Numbered from the stretch's first letter, positions 34,710 to 44,285 are shown. The stretch is 64,000 bases of DNA from S5-A14a sp050908895 (GCA_050908895.1 CP171222.1:124001-188000); one strand, 5' to 3'. Numbers and translations: made by a program. The notes: generated from the letters alone by a model not told the origin.

Positions 34710-35435
34710 TTATAATATTTCAATAAGTCTAGCGAGTTCTTCATCACCTGCATCTGGCTTCTTTGTCTTTTCAGCTTCCTCTCTGTATACATCCATTAAA
34801 TCACTAAAAACCTCCGCAATGGATGGTGGTGTATAACTTATGGTGTTAGCTCCAGCTTCTATAGTCCTCCTAATAGAGTCTTCAGTTGGTCCTCCTGTTG
34901 CTATAATTGGCACCTTAGGAAAATCTTTTCTTATTTTAGCTACAATATCCGGGGTTTTCGAACCTGCTGAAACATTAAGAATTGTCGCTCCTGCATCAAG
35001 TCTTGCCTGCACATCCTCCAAATCATTTACAACAGTTACAATAATTGGGATATCAATAACTTTATTTATCATAGCCACATTTTGATTGCTCATAGGTGCA
35101 TTGACTACAACGCCATAGGCACCTTGTGCTTCAGCATCTTTTGCCATAACAACCGTTCTAAATCCCTGAGTTGTACCTCCTCCGACACCTGCTAAAACCG
35201 GGATTGAAGAAGCATGAATTATGGTTTGAGAAATAATCTGTTGTGGGGTATATGGATATACCGCCAGCACAGCATCCGCATTGCAATTTCTAATGGTTGC
35301 GATATCCGTAGTAAAGATTACAGACTTGATTCGTCTACCCATTATCACAATTCCCTTTGCACTCCATATAACCTCTGGAACCTGCAAGCTTTTCGCTCTT
35401 AAAGTGCCCGTTATTCTTGGTATCTCTCTATCCAT
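34710..35435 (-). CDS. TIM-barrel phosphate-binding family protein of unknown function
   Basis: 241 residues with alternating strands and helices: PVLAGVGGGTTQGF, GAYGVVVNAPMSNQNVAMI, IPIIVTVVNDLEDVQARLDAGATILNVSAG and VPIIATGGPTEDSIRRTIEAGANTISY, a phosphate-binding (beta/alpha)8 barrel of the ThiG/TrpC/FMN-enzyme class. Proteins like it are often labelled hydrolase without evidence. GAAGGAGGTAAGGG precedes the ATG. It stands alone between divergent and terminated neighbours. Confidence 0.6.
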   Translation of the reverse strand: MDREIPRITGTLRAKSLQVPEVIWSAKGIVIMGRRIKSVIFTTDIATIRNCNADAVLAVYPYTPQQIISQTIIHASSIPVLAGVGGGTTQGFRTVVMAKDAEAQGAYGVVVNAPMSNQNVAMINKVIDIPIIVTVVNDLEDVQARLDAGATILNVSAGSKTPDIVAKIRKDFPKVPIIATGGPTEDSIRRTIEAGANTISYTPPSIAEVFSDLMDVYREEAEKTKKPDAGDEELARLIEIL

Positions 35436-35578
35436 ATCCCTTACCTCCTTCGGAAGTTTTTATATCTAAATCTCGAATAGATATTATATAGCATTTTTGC
35501 TTTTAAATCAATACATCCGGCTTTCTGACTTTATGAAACTCCAATTCTCAATTTGCAAAAGCTAACACCCTTAACTTG

Positions 35579-35587
35579 TGATATAAT
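35579..35587 (+). promoter_or_regulatory. Extended -10 promoter of the CDF gene, leaderless layout
   Basis: TGATATAAT (TG plus TATAAT, 35579-35587) ends 6 nt before the ATG at 35594, so transcription should start at or beside the start codon. No -35 at proper distance and no ribosome site. Confidence 0.5.
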
Positions 35588-35593
35588 AACACT

Positions 35594-36772
35594 ATGATTA
35601 CTGAATTTATAATAAAAACCACCATCAATGACAATGAAAACACACAGAATTCCGATGTTAGGTCCAGTTACGGTAAAACAGCTGCCATCGTTGGCATTAT
35701 GACAAACATAACTCTTGCAATCGGTAAGCTGATTATCGGTTTGATTTCCTCTAGTATTTCCATAGCAGCCGATGGCATCAATAATTTGAGTGATGCTACA
35801 TCATCCGTAATTGCACTAATAGGATTTAAACTCAGCCAAAGGCCAAGTGATAAGGAGCACCCATATGGTCATGCTAGGAGCGAATATATAGCCGGTATGG
35901 TAGTTTCAGTCCTTATAGTTGTGGTTGGTGTAGAGCTTATGCGTTCTTCCATTGAAAAAATAATCACACCAGCCAACTTATCTGACAGTCCTACGGTTTA
36001 CCTTGTTTTAGTTTTATCAATACTTATTAAGCTGTGGCAAAGCCGTTTCTACAACAAAATAGCTGCCCGCATCGGTTCCGTGACTCTGGAAGTTACCGCA
36101 ACAGATAGCAAAAATGATGTAATAACCACATCGGCTGTACTCATCGGACTTACGATATTTCACTTTGCAGAAATAAACGTTGATGGTTATGTTGGCTGTT
36201 TTGTCGCTTTATACATTATGAAATCGGGCATTTCTTTAATAAAAGAGACCGCAAGCCCTCTTCTTGGTGAGGCGCCAGACTCAAAACTTGTCGAATTTAT
36301 AACAAACAAGGTCCTTCAATTTCCAGGCGTACTCGGAGTCCATGATCTTGTGGTCCACAATTATGGTCATGGACAAATCTTTGCTTCTATCCACGTAGAG
36401 GTTGACAGTCAGGAAGACGTAATGAGCAGCCACGAGCTTATTGATGATATAGAAAAATACTTTGTTGAAACAGATAAAATTAATGTAACCTGCCATCTAG
36501 ATCCTATAGAAATAAATAATCCTAAGCTGGATTTAGTATGTGAGATAATTTCCGATGAAATCAGCCATTGGAAAGGTCTTAGTAATCCTCATGATATTAG
36601 AATCGTACCGGGAAAGCACCATTCAAATGTAATATTTGAAGTTGTAGAAGATTACGATACAGATGTTGATATTTCAGCTGCAACGGAAGCATTAAAAAAT
36701 CGGCTCAAGGAAATTGATTCTACCTATGAACCGATTATACATTTTGAACCGGATTACTCCGGTTTGCGATAG
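35594..36772 (+). CDS. Cation diffusion facilitator (CDF) metal efflux protein
   Basis: 392 residues. Six helices in the first 220 residues with metal-site motifs ADGINNLSD (helix 2) and TDSKNDVI (helix 5), and the HPYGHARSEY loop. A cytoplasmic C-terminal domain follows (about 225-300, VHDLVVHNYGHGQIFASIHVEVD), then a second related alpha-beta stretch (about 305-390), longer than the usual roughly 300-residue CDF. It exchanges protons for Zn, Mn, Fe or similar ions. There is no ribosome site, and the promoter position predicts a leaderless message. Confidence 0.92.
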   Translation: MITEFIIKTTINDNENTQNSDVRSSYGKTAAIVGIMTNITLAIGKLIIGLISSSISIAADGINNLSDATSSVIALIGFKLSQRPSDKEHPYGHARSEYIAGMVVSVLIVVVGVELMRSSIEKIITPANLSDSPTVYLVLVLSILIKLWQSRFYNKIAARIGSVTLEVTATDSKNDVITTSAVLIGLTIFHFAEINVDGYVGCFVALYIMKSGISLIKETASPLLGEAPDSKLVEFITNKVLQFPGVLGVHDLVVHNYGHGQIFASIHVEVDSQEDVMSSHELIDDIEKYFVETDKINVTCHLDPIEINNPKLDLVCEIISDEISHWKGLSNPHDIRIVPGKHHSNVIFEVVEDYDTDVDISAATEALKNRLKEIDSTYEPIIHFEPDYSGLR

Positions 36773-36787
36773 GACACGGAATATATT

Positions 36788-38242
36788 TTATATCTCTTGC
36801 GCCTTAGAAGCCTCCAGATCATCTTCACCTTTAGAACTTACAGGTATGTATACTGGCAATAAAATATTTGTGACATATACTTTATCATCATCTTTCCAGG
36901 AGTATTGACCACCTAAGTCCTTCGTGATTTGCTCACAAGTCAGTACTCCTATTTTAGTGCTCTCAACCATTTTTGCGTCCTGACTAATTCTATTTTCAAA
37001 TCTAAAGCTAAAAAATTCCTTATCTTCTTTATAATCAAGCATCTCCAGTGTAGCAATAACTTGTACGGCTATTTTAGGATCGGCATACTTCATAATATTC
37101 GAAAAAATATTATCAAACAGTCTTCTAAGAGATGAAACATCAATTTTAACCAACTTCTCAGGTATCTCATACTCCATATCAACTTTATATCCATAGCTGA
37201 TTAATTCAGCAACATGTTCACTGAAAAGTTGCTGAAAAAGTATATCTCCATCTAGGATTTCATAATTTTTAGAGCTTTTCTTTCCTCCAAAAACTAGAAA
37301 ATATTGAAAAAGCTTATCCGACAAATCTTTTAGCTGAAAAGCCTTATTACGACACGCCTGAATAAATTGATGCAATTCTTCTTCGTTTTGATATTTTCCC
37401 CCCTCTATAATATCCAAATATCCTACTAGAGATGTCAAAGGAGTCCTTATATCATGGGACATAGATGTAATCAATCTGCTATTGGCATCCCTTGCAGCCT
37501 TTTCACCTTCGAGTCTTTGAATTAAGGAATTTCTCATTTTGTCAATTCCGTCAGCTAAGATTCCTATTTCATCACTTCCACTGGTTTGAATTTCTCCGTC
37601 TATATCCCCGGAGGTTATTTTGGTAACATCTCTGGAAATCTCAGAAATCCTCGCAGTCAGACTTGTAGTATAAGCCATTACCACGCCAAGTACCACTATA
37701 AACGCTACCGTAATTTTTACAATGTTCATTATATTTCTGAAGCCTTCTTCACGATAAAGTTCCATATGTACATAATAATCATCATCTGCAAAGCTCACAA
37801 TCCTATCATTGCCGTTTACATTTTCTCTTTTATCCAGTCTCGGACCCTTATTATCTGTATTTTCCGAAATAGTTGTCTTTGCTGTTTTTAACTTCACCGA
37901 ACGGGATTTCCCTTCTGCAATCCAACCATTTTCAAAATAGCCTCCATAATTATCGTAAACAACAATATATGTGTAGGGGTTTTTCTCCAGCCATTTTTTT
38001 ATCTTTTTCTCATCATTAGATTCTATTTTATTTTCCTTTATGTACTCCCTAAAAGATTCAAAACTGCCATCAATGCTGGCAGTATATGCCTCTTTACTTG
38101 TATAATATGTGTATTGCAGGGACTCTTCAACCTTAGCAAGCCCAAAGTATACTGCTAATGACACAAACATTCCAATGGTTACAGAAATTACCATCTTCCA
38201 ATTGAGAGGTATGATTAGGCGTTTGCCTTTTTTAATTATCAA
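36788..38242 (-). CDS. Sensor histidine kinase with HAMP domain
   Basis: 484 residues: membrane helix 1 (about 16-35), extracytoplasmic sensor (about 36-175), helix 2, HAMP (about 200-250), phospho-acceptor helix SMSHDIRTPLTSLVGYLDII (about 278) and ATPase domain with N-box FDNIFSNIMKYAD. The usual DxGxG G1-box is replaced by FENRISQDAKMVEST before KIGVLTCEQI, a variant seen in a subset of Firmicutes kinases. A TTG start overlaps the end of the response-regulator gene by 11 bp. The signal is unknown. Confidence 0.9.
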   Translation of the reverse strand: MIIKKGKRLIIPLNWKMVISVTIGMFVSLAVYFGLAKVEESLQYTYYTSKEAYTASIDGSFESFREYIKENKIESNDEKKIKKWLEKNPYTYIVVYDNYGGYFENGWIAEGKSRSVKLKTAKTTISENTDNKGPRLDKRENVNGNDRIVSFADDDYYVHMELYREEGFRNIMNIVKITVAFIVVLGVVMAYTTSLTARISEISRDVTKITSGDIDGEIQTSGSDEIGILADGIDKMRNSLIQRLEGEKAARDANSRLITSMSHDIRTPLTSLVGYLDIIEGGKYQNEEELHQFIQACRNKAFQLKDLSDKLFQYFLVFGGKKSSKNYEILDGDILFQQLFSEHVAELISYGYKVDMEYEIPEKLVKIDVSSLRRLFDNIFSNIMKYADPKIAVQVIATLEMLDYKEDKEFFSFRFENRISQDAKMVESTKIGVLTCEQITKDLGGQYSWKDDDKVYVTNILLPVYIPVSSKGEDDLEASKAQEI

Positions 38243-38936
38243 TTCGATACCCCTTTCCCCATACAGTTTTTACAATTGACGGGTTATTAATGTCTTCTTC
38301 GATCTTTTTTCTCAAATTCAACACATGAACCATTATTTTATTACCCGCATTAGGGGTGTATTCCCCACCCCATACACTTTCGTACAGATCCTTGTTTGCA
38401 ACTACTTCTCCTTTATGATCCAGTAGATAACTCAAAATAGCATACTCTTTATCTGTTAAATTAATCCTTATACCGTCTTTCGTAGCAATTCTTTTATCCT
38501 TATCGACAGCCACGTGATCTGACAAGAGCTCTATTCCATGTCCAACCTTTTTTCTACCTAGATAACTATTATATCTTCTCAAAAGAGATTTTATTTTTAA
38601 CAAAAGATCCATCTGATCAAAGGGTTTAACTATGTAGTCATCGCCACCTTCAGTATATGCATCCACTTTATTATCCTCTTGGGATTTAGCTGTCAGAAAC
38701 AAAATCGGCACATTGGAGAACTTCCTAATTTTTCTACAAGCTTCTATCCCATCCATACCAGGCATCATAATGTCAAGTATTACTAAATCCAGGTCTCTAA
38801 TTTCCAAAACTTTCAGTAAAGCCTCTTGTCCATTAGCACCGGTATCCGTTTCATAGCCCTCACTTCTCAAAAGAACCGAAACAACCTGTCTAATATCCGC
38901 ATCATCATCAACGATTAAAATTTTACCTTTTCCCAT
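38232..38936 (-). CDS. OmpR/PhoB-family response regulator
   Basis: 234 residues. Receiver domain with the acidic cluster VDDDAD, phospho-aspartate in LVILDIMMPGMDG, TAKS threonine-lysine region and KPF; C-terminal winged helix (about 135-232) with the RINLTDKEYAILSYLLDHKGEVV and GGEYTPNAGNKIMVHVLNLRKKI segments typical of VanR/PhoB types. AAAAAGGAGATATAG precedes the ATG. It sits between the MFS and kinase genes in one operon, so it probably controls this operon or surface genes. Confidence 0.93.
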   Translation of the reverse strand: MGKGKILIVDDDADIRQVVSVLLRSEGYETDTGANGQEALLKVLEIRDLDLVILDIMMPGMDGIEACRKIRKFSNVPILFLTAKSQEDNKVDAYTEGGDDYIVKPFDQMDLLLKIKSLLRRYNSYLGRKKVGHGIELLSDHVAVDKDKRIATKDGIRINLTDKEYAILSYLLDHKGEVVANKDLYESVWGGEYTPNAGNKIMVHVLNLRKKIEEDINNPSIVKTVWGKGYRIDN

Positions 38937-38938
38937 AT

Positions 38939-40243
38939 CTATATCTCCTTTTTGGGCACCTTATCCACATAGTAGAAAGTCATAAATACACCTATAACAC
39001 TTACCATTACAGAAACTAGCAGAAGTTCCTTTTCACCCAAGATGTCTATGATAAATCCTCCACAAAAGCTGGAAACGACCGTTGCCAAAGACATCATTAT
39101 AGTAAACAAAGCCTGTCCCTTAACAGCTTCTCCCTTCTTCATAACCTGATCTGTAAAATGAATTACTGCCGGTAAGAATACTGCAAAAGACAGTGGTTGA
39201 AACACTTGCGCCAAATACATAAAGGTTATCGACTTAGCGAAAAAGAAAGCAAGTATCTTGAGCAAAAAAGATATGCTGGCTATCTTCATTAGTGTTTCGC
39301 AAGAAAATTTCTTCATTATTTTATCAAAAAAAACAAGAGTTGGAATCTCACAAAAAGCCATTAGCGAAAAAATTGTGCCCATATCTGAGCTGTTTCCACC
39401 AACATCCGTTACAATTTGATATAAGAAGCTGTTCAAAACTCCATTGTTAAAAAATACAAAGATAAATCCTACGTTAAGCATAAAAAACATTTTATTTTTC
39501 TTTGCAAATTTTAAAAGAGTAATTTCTTCATCTACAATATTACTATCTCCTGTAATCTCCGGTCCTAAACAGGCCTTTGCTTGGGGATTAGAATCTTGGG
39601 AATGGTCAAGTAAAATCTCTTCTCTGGCAGTATTAAGACTTTTTCCATTAAGTAGAGAACCTTTCCCCGTGAGTCTAATTGCTTTGAGAAAGCTCCGCTT
39701 CATATACAGCAAGAACCCGGCCAAAGCTACTAATATAATTATTCCCGCAACAGGAATGGCAACAACCCCATATTTTTCAACAAAATATCCAAGACATATG
39801 CATAATAACGCATAACCTAAAGATCCACAACTTCTTGCCAACCCAAAATTAATGTGGTAACCGGTAGTAGACAGTTTAAACACCATATAATTAATTAATG
39901 GCTGAAGTGCCGTCACCCAGGCGATTAGTAGGATAAATAAAATTGATAACCCCAAGGAGTGTTTATCAGGAAACAGCAAAATAACCGTACCCACAAGCAT
40001 TACAACTACTACAATTTGTGATATACCAAAGACAGAAATTTTCTTTGATCTATCCCCCAAGTCTGCCATAAAAGGCTGTAACATAACAGCCAATATACAT
40101 CCTAAAGCTACAATAACTCCTATTCTTCCGCTAGAATACCCTTTTGCAATCAAAAATACCGATGCAAAACTCCCTATTATTCCGTAATACATCCAGTATG
40201 TTCCATGAATCCCACCATAGTATATATTTAATATTTTTTTCAT
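38939..40243 (-). CDS. MFS transporter
   Basis: 434 residues, 12 membrane helices with a long cytoplasmic loop (about residues 190-240) between the halves. KGYSSGRIGVIVALGCILAVMLQPFMADLGDRSKK is the family A-loop region between helices 2 and 3. It belongs to the MFS_1-like/LacY-like branch; substrate unknown. Its ATG overlaps the TGA of the HAD gene (ATGA) and its end almost touches the response regulator, so a four-gene operon is likely. Confidence 0.87.
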   Translation of the reverse strand: MKKILNIYYGGIHGTYWMYYGIIGSFASVFLIAKGYSSGRIGVIVALGCILAVMLQPFMADLGDRSKKISVFGISQIVVVVMLVGTVILLFPDKHSLGLSILFILLIAWVTALQPLINYMVFKLSTTGYHINFGLARSCGSLGYALLCICLGYFVEKYGVVAIPVAGIIILVALAGFLLYMKRSFLKAIRLTGKGSLLNGKSLNTAREEILLDHSQDSNPQAKACLGPEITGDSNIVDEEITLLKFAKKNKMFFMLNVGFIFVFFNNGVLNSFLYQIVTDVGGNSSDMGTIFSLMAFCEIPTLVFFDKIMKKFSCETLMKIASISFLLKILAFFFAKSITFMYLAQVFQPLSFAVFLPAVIHFTDQVMKKGEAVKGQALFTIMMSLATVVSSFCGGFIIDILGEKELLLVSVMVSVIGVFMTFYYVDKVPKKEI

Positions 40244-40893
40244 ATTATAAGCCTCTGAAAATCAAACTCTTTTAAATCTTTAACGTATATATCAACAAGT
40301 CTTCTGATTTCTTCCTGATCCTTAAGGCTAATCTCATCATATATTCCAACAACCGGCAAACCATATGCCTTGGCCGTTTTCATAGAATAAAGTCCATCCT
40401 CAAATAACCAAGTATAATTCGGCTTGCTACCCATTCGCTCCATAGCAAGCTGAAAAATATCAGGAAAATGCTTGCTTTTACCAACTTCTGTGCAAGTATA
40501 TATTTCCAAAAAGTATTCAGTTAAACCTAAATTTTCTAAAGCTATCTCTACGAGCCATCTATCCGTAGAGGTAGCTATGGTCATAGGGATAGAATTTTGA
40601 TGACAAAACTCTAAAATTTCTAGCGCGCCGTCTTTGAGTTTAGCTTCGTTTCTATAATAATATTCAACCTGAGCATGTATTCCCTTTGCAACCTCATTCC
40701 TATCAGATGGAACATTATAGTTGGCTTGCATATGATCAATCACTTGATCCATTGTCATTGAAAAATAAATATCTCCCAAACCGGTATCCGCCTCATTTCC
40801 CAAGCTCTTTAAGTAATTATATCCTGCATTATGCCATGCGTACATGGAATCAAATAATGTTCCGTCCACATCAAAAATCGCACCTTCAATCAT
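40240..40893 (-). CDS. HAD-superfamily phosphatase (beta-PGM/Gph-like)
   Basis: 217 residues. Motif I FDVDGTLFDS with nucleophile aspartate, helical cap (about 18-90), motif II IATSTD, lysine in EVGKSKHFPDIF, and motif IV FEDGLYSMKTAKAYG. Likely a sugar-phosphate or nucleotide phosphatase. Start has TAGGAGATATTAG. It is the first gene of the operon that continues with the MFS transporter and a two-component system; the pairing hints at uptake of a phosphorylated or phosphorylatable compound, but nothing proves it. Confidence 0.88.
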   Translation of the reverse strand: MIEGAIFDVDGTLFDSMYAWHNAGYNYLKSLGNEADTGLGDIYFSMTMDQVIDHMQANYNVPSDRNEVAKGIHAQVEYYYRNEAKLKDGALEILEFCHQNSIPMTIATSTDRWLVEIALENLGLTEYFLEIYTCTEVGKSKHFPDIFQLAMERMGSKPNYTWLFEDGLYSMKTAKAYGLPVVGIYDEISLKDQEEIRRLVDIYVKDLKEFDFQRLII

Positions 40894-40974
40894 CTAATAT
40901 CTCCTACAAATCACGTATTTTATCGACTTTTATTATAACAATTTTTGTCTTTTCTTTCAACTAAAGTCCTAACT

Positions 40975-41008
40975 AAAAAGCTGGTAAACTCTAATATGAG
41001 TTACCAGC
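40975..41008 (-). terminator. Terminator of the AgcS symporter gene
   Basis: On the minus strand GCTGGTAACTC pairs with GAGTTTACCAGC (one bulge) and TTTTT follows. Confidence 0.85.
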
Positions 41009-41034
41009 CTCAATGTTACAATTTTTTCACTAAA

Positions 41035-42438
41035 CTACTTCCAAACATCAGTATTATCAAGACCAATGGAGCTTGCCTTAAACACCGGGTCTTTCCCCTG
41101 TGCCTTCTGAGCCGAGTAATCTTTCATCGCAGCGATGGCATATTTGCCTAAAAGAATTATTGCAAAACAGTTAATCAACGCCATGAAGCCCATAAGAATA
41201 TCCGCTGTATTCCAAGCTAGTGGCAAACTTGAGTTAGCTCCTATGAACACTGCTATTACTGCTAGAATTCTAAAAGCGGCAAGCCAACTTTTACTTTCTG
41301 TTATAAATCTGAAATTAAACTCAGCATAGAAATAGTTACCTATCAAAGAGGTTAATGCAAATAGTGCAACTGAGAAAGTAAGAAGTGCTACTCCGGCTTC
41401 ACCAAATACAGTCTTTACACTTGCCTGCACTAAAGGAATTCCATTAAGCTCTCCTCCAACTTCAAATTTCCCTGTACATAGAATAATAAATATAGTTGTA
41501 GAGCAAATCAAAAGCGTATCTATAAACACTGAAATTACCTGTACAAGACCCTGCTTAACCGGGTGACTAACATCAGCTGCCGCTGCCGCGTTAGGCGCCG
41601 ACCCCATACCGGCTTCATTACTGAATAGTCCTCTCTTAACACCCCATACAACACATGACCCTGCAAAACCTGCAGAAATTTTTCGGAAGTCAAAAGCCTC
41701 TCTGAAGATGTCAGCAAATATTCCTGGAACCTTGTTGATATTTACAAAGAAAATTACAAGACCTACCAAAATATATATTGATGCCATCACAGGTACAAGT
41801 ACCGATGACCATTTGGAAATCATGTGAGCACCACCAAAGAACAAGAAAGTTGCAATTGCTGCCAGAAGTGCTCCTACACCCATAGCCACTGTGCTGTATT
41901 GATCACCGGAATAATGTTCAAAAGCGGACGCAATATTGTACGCTTGCAGACCGTTAAAGCCAAAAGCAAAAGTTAAGATTAAGAATATGGCAAAGATAAT
42001 ACCAAGCCATCTAGCTTTAAGTGCTTTCTCTATATAGTAAGCTGGTCCACCCTTGTAGATATCTCCGTCCGGCTCTTTATAAATTTGTGCAAGAGTTGAT
42101 TCAATAAATGCAGACGAACCACCTACAATTGCCATTATCCACATCCAAAAAACTGCTCCGGGACCACCCATAACTATAGCTGTCGCTACACCTGCAATGT
42201 TACCGGTTCCTACTCTTGATGCTGTTGCTATCATAAGAGCCTGGAAAGATGAAATTCCCCCTTTATGACTCTTTTCTGTTAAAACTTTTAGCCCTTCCGG
42301 AAACATTCTAAGTTGAACAAATCCTGTCCTTATAGTGAAGTAAAGTCCAACAAAAATAAGAACCCAAAATAAAATATTACTGTACAGAAATCCATCAAAT
42401 GTGTCTGTCAGTGTCGTGAGTTTGTCTATAAAATTCAA
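41035..42438 (-). CDS. Alanine/glycine:cation symporter (AgcS family)
   Basis: About 467 residues, roughly 11 helices. SFQALMIATASRVGTGNIAGVATAI and GVKRGLFSNEAGMGSAPNAAAAADVSHP are the AgcS signatures for sodium-coupled uptake of alanine or glycine. The frame opens further upstream at a TTG (42456), but GGAAGGAGTTATT points to the TTG at 42438 giving MNFIDKLTTL. A single-gene unit with a strong terminator. Confidence 0.92.
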   Translation of the reverse strand: MNFIDKLTTLTDTFDGFLYSNILFWVLIFVGLYFTIRTGFVQLRMFPEGLKVLTEKSHKGGISSFQALMIATASRVGTGNIAGVATAIVMGGPGAVFWMWIMAIVGGSSAFIESTLAQIYKEPDGDIYKGGPAYYIEKALKARWLGIIFAIFLILTFAFGFNGLQAYNIASAFEHYSGDQYSTVAMGVGALLAAIATFLFFGGAHMISKWSSVLVPVMASIYILVGLVIFFVNINKVPGIFADIFREAFDFRKISAGFAGSCVVWGVKRGLFSNEAGMGSAPNAAAAADVSHPVKQGLVQVISVFIDTLLICSTTIFIILCTGKFEVGGELNGIPLVQASVKTVFGEAGVALLTFSVALFALTSLIGNYFYAEFNFRFITESKSWLAAFRILAVIAVFIGANSSLPLAWNTADILMGFMALINCFAIILLGKYAIAAMKDYSAQKAQGKDPVFKASSIGLDNTDVWK

Positions 42439-42547
42439 AATAACTCCTTCCTGCAAAACCCTTAAAATTCAAAAGGTTACTGCACTTAACTTATAAAATA
42501 ATATCTCTGGTATATTACCATAAATTTCAATATTTTGCAAAAACATA

Positions 42548-42605
42548 TTGACATGATTATAACAAGAATGATAGAATTTCTTTACAAATTGATAATCATT
42601 TTCAA
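42548..42605 (+). promoter_or_regulatory. fur-znuA promoter with Fur-family operator
   Basis: TTGACA (42548-42553) and TAGAAT (42572-42577), 18 bp apart. Just downstream TTGATAATCATTTTCAA (42589-42605) contains TGATAAT-C-ATTTTCA, one mismatch from the 7-1-7 Fur box, placed to block transcription of the regulator's own operon. Confidence 0.6.
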
Positions 42606-42627
42606 ATTTCATATATTGGAGGAAATT

Positions 42628-43050
42628 ATGGCATCTAAGTATGCAACCAAACAGAGAACGGCTGTTTTGTCGTATTTACAAAATAATGTCGATTCACATT
42701 TATCTGCTTCTGATATACAGAGGGGGCTTTTCAAAACGGGCCACCAGATGGGACTTGCCACAATTTATAGACATCTAAAGAATCTTGAGGATGAGGGTCT
42801 AGTAATTAGCAATAAAATGGAAGGTGTTTCTTGGGTTACTTACAGATGTAATCCTTCAGAAGGTTCTGAGCTTTCATCGAGGTTCTTCCTGAAATGTGAG
42901 GATTGTGGACAAGTGGTTAATTTTAAATGTGAGGAAATCAGCCATCTATATAAGCACCTTGAACTTGATCACCAATTGAAAGTTAATCAAAATAAGACTA
43001 TTTTCTATGGGCATTGTGGTTGCAAAAGCTCCATTGATGAAAATAAATAG
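42628..43050 (+). CDS. Fur-family metalloregulator, probably Zur-type
   Basis: About 140 residues. Winged helix (QRTAVLSYLQNN ... HQMGLATIYRHLKNLEDEGLV) and dimerisation domain with structural zinc cysteines in KCEDCGQVVNFKC and GHCGC. The frame runs back to 42535 but GGAGG before ATG 42628 fixes the start. Adjacency to znuA suggests that it senses zinc (Zur), although iron sensing cannot be excluded; the operator is Fur-like. Only 21 bp separate it from znuA. Confidence 0.88.
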   Translation: MASKYATKQRTAVLSYLQNNVDSHLSASDIQRGLFKTGHQMGLATIYRHLKNLEDEGLVISNKMEGVSWVTYRCNPSEGSELSSRFFLKCEDCGQVVNFKCEEISHLYKHLELDHQLKVNQNKTIFYGHCGCKSSIDENK

Positions 43051-43071
43051 TTAACGAAAGGAACAATTGAA

Positions 43072-44133
43072 ATGAATCAAATGAGATCAAAGAGAAGTTT
43101 AAAATTATTTGCTCTATTTCTTATCGGAGTACTCACCGTCGGTTGTCTCTATGGCTGCGGAAAAGGTGACAAAGGTCAGAAATCCGGAGATAAGATTAAG
43201 GTTGTTGCAACAATTTTCCCGGTTTACGATTTTCTTAGGGAAATCGGAGGAGATAGGATTGACTTGACAATGCTTATGACTCCAGGAGCTGAAACTCACA
43301 GTTACGAGCCTACACCAAAAGATATTATGAAAGTTGAAGAATCAAATCTTTTTGCATATGTAGGCGGGGATTCCGATGAATGGGTCGAAAAGATTTTAGA
43401 GGGCAGCAAAAATAAAAAAATGAAAATTGTCACTCTCATGGACTGTGTTAAGACTGTAGATGAAGAACATGTAGAAGGTATGACAGTTGAAGATCACAAT
43501 CACGACCATAATCACGACGGAGACGAAAAGAAACATGCTCATAAGCACGAGCACGAGCACGACGGCGACAGTGAAAAACACGATCACGATCACGATGGTA
43601 AACCTGAGCAAGATGAACACGTTTGGACTTCTCCAGCTAATGCTATCGAAATCTCTAAGAAGCTAACCAAAGAACTTTCCGAAATAGATCCTGACAATGC
43701 GAATTATTACAAGAAAAACTGTGACACGTATGTAAAAAAACTTGAAACTTTAGATAAAAAGTTTATGAAAATTGCAGAAAACGGAAAAAGAAAAGAAATA
43801 ATATTTGGAGATAGGTTCCCGTTTAGGTATTTTGTGGATAGATATAATCTAAAATATTATGCCGCATTCCCGGGATGTTCAACAGATACAGAAGCAAGTG
43901 CAAATACTATCGCATTTTTAACGAATAAAGTTAACGAGGACAAAATCCCAGTTGTTTTCCATATTGAACTTTCAAATACAAAGATTGCAAATAGCATTGC
44001 CGAAGCAACAGGTGCTAAAGTTTTACAGCTAAATGCTGTACACAATGTGTCAAAAGAAGACTTTGAAAAAGGTGCATCTTATTTATCGTTGATGGAAGAA
44101 AATCTCAAAACATTGGAAGAAGCATTAAATTAA
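43072..44133 (+). CDS. znuA: Zinc ABC transporter substrate-binding lipoprotein
   Basis: 353 residues. Signal peptide with lipobox LYGC, then the cluster A-I fold: VVATIFPVYDFLREIGGDRIDL, PGAETHSYEPTPKD (metal histidine), a His/Asp/Glu-rich loop (about residues 138-180), DEHVWTSPANA, FGDRFPFRYF, and VVFHIELSNTKIA. The histidine loop is typical for zinc (AdcA/ZnuA) rather than manganese binders. It captures zinc outside the membrane for ZnuBC. Co-transcribed with the Fur-type gene; the ATPase and permease follow behind a separate promoter. Confidence 0.93.
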   Translation: MNQMRSKRSLKLFALFLIGVLTVGCLYGCGKGDKGQKSGDKIKVVATIFPVYDFLREIGGDRIDLTMLMTPGAETHSYEPTPKDIMKVEESNLFAYVGGDSDEWVEKILEGSKNKKMKIVTLMDCVKTVDEEHVEGMTVEDHNHDHNHDGDEKKHAHKHEHEHDGDSEKHDHDHDGKPEQDEHVWTSPANAIEISKKLTKELSEIDPDNANYYKKNCDTYVKKLETLDKKFMKIAENGKRKEIIFGDRFPFRYFVDRYNLKYYAAFPGCSTDTEASANTIAFLTNKVNEDKIPVVFHIELSNTKIANSIAEATGAKVLQLNAVHNVSKEDFEKGASYLSLMEENLKTLEEALN

Positions 44134-44231
44134 TATCATTGCAAATAACATATTTGGCGAAATAACTATGAATGAATGCCGCGACCTATTTGATGTTAAA
44201 TCATATAGGAGCGGTTTTCAAATTATTGTGG

Positions 44232-44237
44232 TATAAT
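44232..44237 (+). promoter_or_regulatory. -10 element before znuC
   Basis: TATAAT at 44232-44237 lies 48 bp before znuC; no convincing -35 or second Fur box was found in 44134-44231. It would let znuCB be read separately from znuA. Confidence 0.35.
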
Positions 44238-44285
44238 TATCTTTGTATAAAATTTAAGTAATATAAATCAAACAAGGAGAATCAG

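Noticed and set aside
43396..43620. Minus-strand hydrophobic open frame inside znuA
   Set aside because: It is the antisense reading of the His/Asp codons of the zinc-binding loop, which gives Val/Met-rich nonsense.
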